Below, piece by piece: positions 6,888 through 11,186 of a DNA stretch of 11,186 bases. A program made the translations under genes and the position numbers. The stretch comes from Chitinophagaceae bacterium (GTDB taxonomy: Bacteria > Bacteroidota > Bacteroidia > Chitinophagales > Chitinophagaceae): assembly GCA_023251335.1 (NCBI GenBank), contig JAHEZA010000041.1, forward strand, positions 1 to 11,186, read 5' to 3'. The first letter of the stretch is position 1. Each line of letters opens with the position of its first letter. The notes under the pieces were generated by a model. It made no database searches. It saw only the letters and a list, made by a program, of their open reading frames with translations, and was not told the origin of the DNA.

Positions 6888-6918
6888 CAAAGTTAAAATT
6901 TTTAATTTCTCTTATCAA
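6888..6918 (-). promoter_or_regulatory. Promoter for the PorG-like gene, with overlapping inverted repeat
   Basis: On the minus strand a TTG (6916-6918, within the last nadK codons) is followed after 20 bases by TAACTTTG (6895-6888), a perfect -7 core at canonical spacing. The predicted leader is about 50 bases. The -7 box overlaps a perfect inverted repeat, TTTAAC-aaa-GTTAAA (6883-6897), which could be an operator. This is the best two-part promoter match in the window. Confidence 0.6.
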
Positions 6919-7780
6919 GTCCCCACGATAACTTGTTCCTGAGGGTTTGAAGAAAATTATTTTCATTCAGCCTGACAAGGTTAATATTAAAAACTTCTTT
7001 TCGAACGGCGAGGAGTACTTCCTTGGAAGCTATTTCCCTTCTGCTGTCTAATGTGCAAAGAAATCCATCCGTACGCCCTTCTACTTCAAAAGAAATAATC
7101 GAATTATCAGGGATCACCAGCGGTCGTATATTTAGATTATGGGGTGATACGGGCGTTATTACAAAACTCGCGGAATCGGGAAACACTACAGGGCCATTGC
7201 AACTAAGAGAATAGCCGGTAGATCCGGTGGGAGTGGCCACAATGAGGCCGTCAGACCAATAAGTATTCAAAAATTCACCATTTAGATATGTATGGATTTT
7301 TATCATCGGTGAAGTATCTTTCTTGTGAATTGTAAATTCATTTAGTGCATAACAACATCCTCCAAAAAGCGGCATATTGGCGTCCAGATGCAAAAGAGAC
7401 CTTTTATCTATAATAAACGTGCGCTTTACCAATGCTTCCAGGGCACTATGTATTTCATCCCTGCCGATGCTTGCCAAAAAACCAAGCCTTCCATAATTGA
7501 CACCCAGTATTGGAATTTTTTTATCTCCTACAAAAGTGATGGTATCCAGCAAAGTACCATCTCCTCCCAGGCTTATAATAAAATCTATTTCATTTAATAA
7601 TTCTTCGGGGCTATTAAATGTAGAATAAGCATGTAAAATATCGATTGAAGAATAAAACTGGTTAAAGAAATCCTGGTAAATTACGGGCTCAATATTATAA
7701 TGAGAAAACTCGGAAAGCAAAACTTTTAACCCTTCTGATTGTTCCGATTCTAATCCACGGCTATAGATAGCAATTCGCAT
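6902..7780 (-). CDS. nadK: NAD kinase (ATP-NAD kinase)
   Basis: Phosphorylates NAD to NADP in the cytoplasm, the only de novo route to NADP(H). The 292-residue length is normal for the family. Family motifs in order are the GGDGT catalytic loop (72-76, Asp74), NYGRLGFLA (95-103), the NE pair (N147-E148) in ALNEFTIHK, SDGLIVATPTGSTGYS (176-191) binding NAD, and ITPVSPHNLNIRPLVIP in the C-terminal beta domain. The ATG at 7780 gives a normal Rossmann-like beginning (MRIAIYSRG). Upstream is a 168-base gap with inverted repeats and two promoter candidates; downstream is the PorG-like gene. The adjacent CBS-domain gene could sense adenine nucleotides, but a link to NADP synthesis is only inference from proximity. 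Confidence 0.97.
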   Translation of the reverse strand: MRIAIYSRGLESEQSEGLKVLLSEFSHYNIEPVIYQDFFNQFYSSIDILHAYSTFNSPEELLNEIDFIISLGGDGTLLDTITFVGDKKIPILGVNYGRLGFLASIGRDEIHSALEALVKRTFIIDKRSLLHLDANMPLFGGCCYALNEFTIHKKDTSPMIKIHTYLNGEFLNTYWSDGLIVATPTGSTGYSLSCNGPVVFPDSASFVITPVSPHNLNIRPLVIPDNSIISFEVEGRTDGFLCTLDSRREIASKEVLLAVRKEVFNINLVRLNENNFLQTLRNKLSWGLDKRN

Positions 7781-7812
7781 ATTTATTCAGCTTAAAATGT
7801 AATCCGTACCTA

Positions 7813-7842
7813 CAAAGAAACATTATACTTAGGAGGCGGCAA
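7813..7842 (-). promoter_or_regulatory. Promoter candidate for nadK
   Basis: On the minus strand TTG (7842-7840), 19 bases, then TTTCTTTG (7820-7813), which differs from TAnnTTTG at one position. The spacing is canonical, and the box lies about 33 bases before the nadK ATG. The TTG lies within one arm of a hairpin (7837-7865). Confidence 0.45.
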
Positions 7843-7883
7843 TAATTTTTTTCAATTCATTGCCGGCGGCTGATTAATCAGCC
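7836..7883. repeat. Two adjacent inverted repeats upstream of nadK
   Basis: First, CGGCAATAATT (7837-7847) pairs with AATTcATTGCCG (7854-7865) around a TTTTTC loop, with one bulged base. Second, GGCTGATTAATCAGCC (7868-7883) is a perfect 16-base palindrome. Neither is followed by a U-tract on the minus strand, so they do not look like standard intrinsic terminators. They could be operator sites or a hairpin protecting the 3' end of the CBS-gene transcript. Confidence 0.6.
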
Positions 7884-7912
7884 AAAACAATTAAATAAAA
7901 ATATCGGAAATA

Positions 7913-7925
7913 TGTTCGTTTACTG
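7913..7925 (-). repeat. CAGTAAACGAA element, copy 2 (CBS-nadK gap)
   Basis: On the minus strand it reads CAGTAAACGAACA, identical over 13 bases to 2177-2189. Ten bases after the shared 11-mer comes ATATTTTT, giving a near-match -7 box TATTTTTA at 7903-7896, directed toward nadK. The third copy, at 11061, has the same layout with a perfect -7 box, so this may be an upstream part of a promoter. Confidence 0.5.
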
Positions 7926-7948
7926 AATGTGCAGAGAGCGTGCGGAAA

Positions 7949-8614
7949 TTAAATATGAAGATAATTCATCAGATTCTGATAATTAGCGCTTACTTCACTC
8001 TCAAACGATTCATCACCATTAAAGTAGGCTATGCTATATTCATATCTTTCGAAAGAAGCAATGATTGTGCTAATTTCTCTCGTGTTCAATTGTAAGGTAA
8101 CTTCAAGTAGTTCTGGCACCGAATGAGGCGACACATTCAAATGTAAAATACTGGCCCCATCGCTTTCCACGATACCATTAATTTCAGATAGACTAAAACG
8201 TACCCGCTCAATTTCAAGAACGATCATAGCACCATATTCATTGGAACCGCTAAAATTGCCCAACGCAGTTAAAAGCGCGCCTGAAGAAATAGTCCCGAGC
8301 ATCTCGTTTTTTTCATTAACTACCGGGATCACGTTGGCGTCATATAAATTAGCAATGTTCGCAGCCTTTAAAAAATGACTGGTCGCGTTTACGCCAACAA
8401 TAATAAAACTTTCCTGAAACCTGTCTAACGTAGTAAGTTCCTTATTTTCTTCTTCATTAATAGTACTTTCTTTTATTAGTCCAAGATATTTGCCTTCCGA
8501 AACAACGGGAAGATTGCTGGCTTTAAATTCTGTCATCAGATCTAAAGCTTTGGTCACCGTGTCATTCGGGTGCAGCGAAGGAAATATATTATCGGCAAGT
8601 TGTAACGCTGTCAT
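7949..8614 (-). CDS. CBS-domain protein with a C-terminal ACT-like region
   Basis: A soluble 221-residue protein with a tandem CBS pair (Bateman module): CBS1 about 5-52 (NIFPSLHPNDTVTKALDLM ... LPVVSEGKYLGLIKE) and CBS2 about 70-120 (FIIVGVNATSHFLKAANIA ... VIPVVNEKNEMLGTISSGALL). About 90 further residues (MIVLEIERVRFSLSEINGIVES...) have the beta-alpha-beta pattern of an ACT-like domain. CBS pairs usually bind adenosine nucleotides; no catalytic domain is attached, so a regulatory role is inferred. I chose the ATG at 8614, which starts directly at the CBS1 region. A TTG at 8674 overlapping the upstream TGA would add 20 hydrophobic residues and is less likely. It lies between the alpha/beta hydrolase gene (56-base gap) and nadK. 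No target is known. Confidence 0.85.
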   Translation of the reverse strand: MTALQLADNIFPSLHPNDTVTKALDLMTEFKASNLPVVSEGKYLGLIKESTINEEENKELTTLDRFQESFIIVGVNATSHFLKAANIANLYDANVIPVVNEKNEMLGTISSGALLTALGNFSGSNEYGAMIVLEIERVRFSLSEINGIVESDGASILHLNVSPHSVPELLEVTLQLNTREISTIIASFERYEYSIAYFNGDESFESEVSANYQNLMNYLHI

Positions 8615-8670
8615 TTTCCATAACTTTTTTACTGCAGAAAAAGAATCAATTATAAGAAAGACAAAATAAA

Positions 8671-9450
8671 TCAACGAATAGTTGCAGCAGGTATTTTTAA
8701 TTTTGTAAGAAAAGCACCGAGAATTTTATTAAATTCATCCGGAACCTCCATCATGGGAGCATGGCCACACTTATCTATAAAATGTAGTTCGCTGTTCGGG
8801 ATCAGCTTATTAAATTCTTTGGCCACAAAAGGTGGCGTAATCGTATCGTTATTTCCCCAGATAAGGCACGTAGGCTGTTTTATCTGGCTCAGTTCATCAC
8901 CGAGATTATTGCGAATGGCTGACTTTGCCAGTGAAATGATTTTAATAACTTTCAAACGGTTATTAGTAATTTCAAAACACTCATCTACCAATTCGTCGGT
9001 AGCCATTGCAGGATCGTAAAACGTAAGCTGCGTTTTTTTCCGGATATATTCCTTATCGCCCCGCTTAGGATAACTATCGCCCATTCCATTTTCAAACAAT
9101 CCTGAACTGCCGGTAAGAATTAATGACTTAACTCTTTCAGGATTTTTTAATACATATACCAACGCAACGTGGCCGCCCAAAGAATTACCCAACAAATGAA
9201 TATGATCATAGCCGCGGGTCTCAACAAATTTTTTTACAAATTTCTGCAACCCACCAACCGTTGTATGCAACAAGTCTAACTCAAAAAGAGGCAACATTGG
9301 CACGATCACTTTATGAGTCTTTTTGAAATAATCAATCAGATGAGAAAAATTGCTTAAAGCTCCGAAGAGGCCATGAAGCAATAGCAAAGGCTCCCCCTCT
9401 CCTACTTCCAGGAATTTATATTTTCCCTCCTGCATTAATTCATATTCCAT
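8671..9450 (-). CDS. Alpha/beta-fold hydrolase
   Basis: A 259-residue cytoplasmic hydrolase of the alpha/beta fold, with no signal peptide from the chosen start. Visible elements are the oxyanion-hole HG (26-27) in LLLLHGLFG, the nucleophile elbow GNSLGGH with Ser90, Asp202 in IWGNNDTITP, and His230 in DKCGHAPMMEVP, together a complete catalytic triad. A lid-like helical segment lies between about 120 and 190. The layout resembles esterases and C-C bond hydrolases (MhpC/BioH-like), but the substrate cannot be read from sequence. The ATG at 9450 is preferred. An upstream TTG at 9513 would add 21 residues with no family support. It lies 93 bases after the cvpA-like gene and 56 before the CBS gene, probably in one transcript. 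Confidence 0.9.
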   Translation of the reverse strand: MEYELMQEGKYKFLEVGEGEPLLLLHGLFGALSNFSHLIDYFKKTHKVIVPMLPLFELDLLHTTVGGLQKFVKKFVETRGYDHIHLLGNSLGGHVALVYVLKNPERVKSLILTGSSGLFENGMGDSYPKRGDKEYIRKKTQLTFYDPAMATDELVDECFEITNNRLKVIKIISLAKSAIRNNLGDELSQIKQPTCLIWGNNDTITPPFVAKEFNKLIPNSELHFIDKCGHAPMMEVPDEFNKILGAFLTKLKIPAATIR

Positions 9451-9543
9451 AGTAAAATAAATAAGCAATTTTTTGTGCCTTAAATAATTGCTAAAATAAA
9501 TGTTTCTGTTCAAAAAAACAGCTAAATAATATCAATGCCAATT

Positions 9544-10083
9544 TTACGATACCAATTTGTGGCCTATATTATCAAAAAAAATTTCTAATTCTGAAAATAA
9601 CCCTTTAAACACTGGTAGCATTTTACCAAGACTATCAATGACTTTTGGCCCCCAGGGAGATACAAAGTTATACACATGGGAATTAGCGATTGTTTCAGGG
9701 TTTAGCATAAAGGTTTTTGTGCCAAAGAAAAGTAAAACACTGAAAATAATAGTGTAAAGAATGATGTACAGAATGATGCCTCCTAATTTATCTGCCCAGC
9801 CCAGCATCACCATGCTAACCGCTTTCTTGAGAATGCTGGCGCCCAAATTGACCAACAAAACCACTATGGTAAAAACCACGGCGAAGGCAATGACCGGTAA
9901 CCATTTGCCTGAAATGCCCGTGCCCGATTCTAAGTGATGTGCTACAAGAGATGAAAGCTTCAATGCCGCGGCCAGTCCGATGACAAACGCGATAAGAGAA
10001 AAAATACCAACGATCAAACCTTTGCTGTAACCTTTAAAAACTGCGATGACCATTAAAGCAAAAAAAACAACATCTATACTCAT
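9544..10083 (-). CDS. CvpA-family inner membrane protein
   Basis: A 179-residue integral membrane protein with four predicted transmembrane helices (about 2-17, 22-42, 61-85 and 100-124). The N-terminal pattern is the CvpA one: MSIDVVFFALMVIAVFKGYSKG, where a conserved Gly-rich loop joins helices 1 and 2. A soluble amphipathic tail follows (SPWGPKVIDSLGKMLPVFKGL). The family is named for colicin V production in E. coli and has been linked to envelope stress; the molecular function is unsettled, so I give no symbol. The start codon is an ATG at 10083, with AGGAAG touching it, one of the few purine-rich ribosome-site candidates here. The 42-base gap from yqeY is filled mostly by a heptameric repeat. 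Confidence 0.85.
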   Translation of the reverse strand: MSIDVVFFALMVIAVFKGYSKGLIVGIFSLIAFVIGLAAALKLSSLVAHHLESGTGISGKWLPVIAFAVVFTIVVLLVNLGASILKKAVSMVMLGWADKLGGIILYIILYTIIFSVLLFFGTKTFMLNPETIANSHVYNFVSPWGPKVIDSLGKMLPVFKGLFSELEIFFDNIGHKLVS

Positions 10084-10099
10084 CTTCCTATTGATTTAA

Positions 10100-10134
10100 C
10101 AGCATCGAGCCTTCGGCTTTAAGCGTCAAGCCTT
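10100..10134 (-). repeat. Array of five 7-base units running into the yqeY stop codon
   Basis: On the minus strand the stretch divides without gaps into AAGGCTT, GACGCTT, AAAGCCG, AAGGCTC, GATGCTG, consensus RANGCYN. The first unit lies in the last codons of yqeY, and the TGA stop (10128-10126) spans the junction of units one and two. It belongs to the same type as 5101-5156, but here the A-rich strand is the coding strand. Function is unknown. Confidence 0.65.
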
Positions 10135-10584
10135 GCCTGCAAGTAATTCCTTTACAATTCCCGAAATTGTTTTTCCATCAGCTTTCCCGGACAATTGTTT
10201 ATTTGCAGCACCCATCACTTTGCCCATATCTGCAGGCGATGAAGCACCTGTTTCGGCAACAATTTTTTGGATCAATTCTTTTAATTCTTCTTCGCCCAAT
10301 TGCTTTGGCAAAAACTTTTCTATAACGGCGATTTCTTCACGTTCTCTTTGTGCAAGGTCTTCACGATTTTGCTTCTCATATATTTCCAATGAGTCTTTTC
10401 TTTGCTTCACCAACTTTTGAAGAAGTTTGATTTCGTCCTCTTCTTTTATTTCTCCACCGGCCCCTTCAGCAGTTTTTGCAATAATGATGGCCGACTTGAT
10501 AGCGCGTAAAGACCTCAGCGACTTTTCATCTTTGGCAAGCATGGCCGCTTTTAGGTCCGTCATCACATTTTGTTCTAACGACAT
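10126..10584 (-). CDS. GatB/YqeY domain-containing protein
   Basis: A 152-residue soluble protein matching the stand-alone YqeY family, related to the tail domain of the amidotransferase subunit GatB. Typical elements are an N-terminal helix LEQNVMTDLKAAMLAKDEKSLRSLRAIKSAI, a central charged helix pair with KLLQKLVKQRKDSLEIYEKQNREDL, the IEKFLPKQLGEEEL segment (about 89-102), and a C-terminal helical part with SPADMGKVMGAANKQLSGKADGKTIS. By analogy it may touch tRNA or the amidotransferase, but the function of stand-alone copies is not established. The ATG at 10584 gives full length. It follows gldC by 45 bases and precedes the cvpA-like gene by 42; its last codons merge into a heptameric repeat array. 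Confidence 0.93.
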   Translation of the reverse strand: MSLEQNVMTDLKAAMLAKDEKSLRSLRAIKSAIIIAKTAEGAGGEIKEEDEIKLLQKLVKQRKDSLEIYEKQNREDLAQREREEIAVIEKFLPKQLGEEELKELIQKIVAETGASSPADMGKVMGAANKQLSGKADGKTISGIVKELLAGKA

Positions 10585-10629
10585 AATTCTAAATTATAAA
10601 ATGATAAATTAAATGAATCAGCAAAAGGC

Positions 10630-10974
10630 TTACAATTGTTCTGACTTTTCTTTTTCCAAAAACTTTTTATGAAATGCTGAAGCAAATTTTTTAATATCAT
10701 TAGCAAGTTCATTCTGCCGGGTGGCCCTTTGAAAGGTATCGGCCATTGTTATAAACACCTGGAAATAGAATTCGGCCATTTCATCCGTCATCATTTCTTT
10801 GGTCCAAAGGTCTATTTTTAATGCCGATTTATCTGCACCATCCCAAAAGGCTAAAAGCATTGCCTTCGCAATCTGTTCTTTTTCTGCGCCGCTGCCCTCT
10901 GCGGTCCAGCTTAATTGATATGGAACTTTCTCAGCATCCAGTTGCACCTTGATATTTATATTCGATTCTGTCAT
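10630..10974 (-). CDS. gldC: Gliding motility protein GldC
   Basis: A 114-residue soluble protein with no signal peptide. It fits the GldC family: an N-terminal beta segment INIKVQLDAEKVPYQLSWTAE, then AKAMLLAFWDGADKSALKIDLWTKEMMTDEM, and a C-terminal helix pair with FITMADTFQRATRQ. In Flavobacterium johnsoniae, gldC accompanies gldB in an operon and improves gliding, though gliding persists without it; the biochemical role is unknown. The ATG at 10974 is chosen because it sits at the family's start. A TTG at 11040 would add 22 basic residues with no family support and would read through the likely promoter. No gldB is adjacent: downstream is yqeY, and upstream transcription appears divergent. 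The product suggests, but does not prove, a gliding organism. Confidence 0.85.
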   Translation of the reverse strand: MTESNINIKVQLDAEKVPYQLSWTAEGSGAEKEQIAKAMLLAFWDGADKSALKIDLWTKEMMTDEMAEFYFQVFITMADTFQRATRQNELANDIKKFASAFHKKFLEKEKSEQL

Positions 10975-10983
10975 AATTGGATG

Positions 10984-10991
10984 CAAATTTA
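10984..10991 (-). promoter_or_regulatory. Promoter -7 box very close to the gldC start
   Basis: The minus strand reads TAAATTTG, a perfect TAnnTTTG core, with only nine bases (CATCCAATT) before the gldC ATG. If used, the messenger would have a leader of only a few bases. No clear -33 TTG is seen. Confidence 0.4.
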
Positions 10992-11060
10992 ATACTATTG
11001 GCTTTAATACGGTTTGTTTTGAGCGGCGTTCAGGCTGCAAGGATAAGAAAACAATCAGGG

Positions 11061-11071
11061 CAGTAAACGAA
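11061..11071 (+). repeat. CAGTAAACGAA element, copy 3 (right-end gap)
   Basis: CAGTAAACGAA on the plus strand, shared with 2177-2187 (plus) and 7925-7915 (minus). It ends 11 bases before a perfect TATTTTTG box, matching the spacing of the near-match box after copy 2. Confidence 0.5.
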
Positions 11072-11082
11072 GTTTTATTTAA

Positions 11083-11090
11083 TATTTTTG
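11083..11090 (+). promoter_or_regulatory. Promoter -7 box for the plus-strand gene at the right edge
   Basis: TATTTTTG is an exact TAnnTTTG core, 62 bases before the ATG at 11153. Together with the gldC box on the other strand it makes the gap 10975-11152 a divergent promoter region. No TTG lies at the usual -33 spacing; the repeated CAGTAAACGAA occupies the space just upstream instead. Confidence 0.45.
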
Positions 11091-11152
11091 TTTTACCCGT
11101 TTTACAGAAATAATAAAACTTGAAATGCGGAGTTACTAATAAAAATACAAAA

Positions 11153-11186
11153 ATGAATATTTACATTCCCTGGGGACTAATGGCCA
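11153..11186 (+). CDS. Possible 5' end of a divergent gene, cut by the window edge
   Basis: An ATG after an A-rich stretch opens a reading frame MNIYIPWGLMA that runs off the window after 11 codons. The upstream -7 box and the absence of any other feature support a gene start here, but 11 residues are too few to identify the product. Confidence 0.35.
   Translation, partial: MNIYIPWGLMA

Noticed and set aside
8615..8674. TTG start for the CBS gene overlapping the hydrolase stop (TTGA)
   Set aside because: It would add a 20-residue hydrophobic extension before a complete CBS domain. The ATG at 8614 starts right at the domain, so the overlap is probably accidental.
9506..9521. Hairpin CTGTT-caaaaa-AACAG after the cvpA-like gene
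   Set aside because: It has only five AT-rich base pairs, and the T-run lies in the loop rather than after the stem, so it is not a credible terminator.
10975..11040. N-terminal extension of GldC from a TTG at 11040
   Set aside because: The extra 22 residues are basic with no family support, and the region contains a promoter-like box. The ATG at 10974 matches the family start.

Overview
The window looks like a chromosomal housekeeping segment of a gliding or type IX secretion (T9SS) member of the Bacteroidota, most likely in the Chitinophagales/Sphingobacteriales range. The sequence is AT-rich. Shine-Dalgarno sites are mostly absent. Several intergenic spaces carry the Bacteroidota promoter core TAnnTTTG. 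The gene content (a DUF6089/PorG-like protein, gldC, tandem OmpH/Skp genes next to bamA) is typical of this phylum. The family-level placement is inference.

All twelve complete genes lie on the minus strand. Read in transcription order (right to left) they are: gldC (gliding-associated), yqeY (GatB/YqeY domain), a CvpA-family membrane protein, an alpha/beta hydrolase, a CBS-domain protein, nadK, a DUF6089/PorG-like outer membrane protein, uppS, bamA, two ompH/skp paralogues and murI. A short possible start of a divergent plus-strand gene sits at the right edge. A promoter-like box at the left edge points out of the window.

Functionally, the left two thirds form an envelope-biogenesis block. 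UppS makes the C55 lipid carrier for wall and surface glycans. BamA inserts outer membrane proteins, the two Skp-like chaperones escort them across the periplasm, MurI supplies D-glutamate for peptidoglycan, and the PorG-like protein is probably an outer membrane T9SS component. From memory, the order porG-uppS-bamA-skp-skp is the same as in Porphyromonas gingivalis. The right third holds NAD kinase and smaller conserved genes whose roles are less well defined.

No new defence, mobile or biosynthetic system is visible, and no transposase, integrase, CRISPR array, tRNA or rRNA gene could be identified. The items worth a second look are intergenic: two arrays of 7-base units next to stop codons (one runs into the yqeY stop codon), an 11-13 base element repeated in three intergenic spaces, an octamer shared by promoter regions, tandem inverted repeats before nadK, and terminator-like hairpins placed just in front of uppS and murI.
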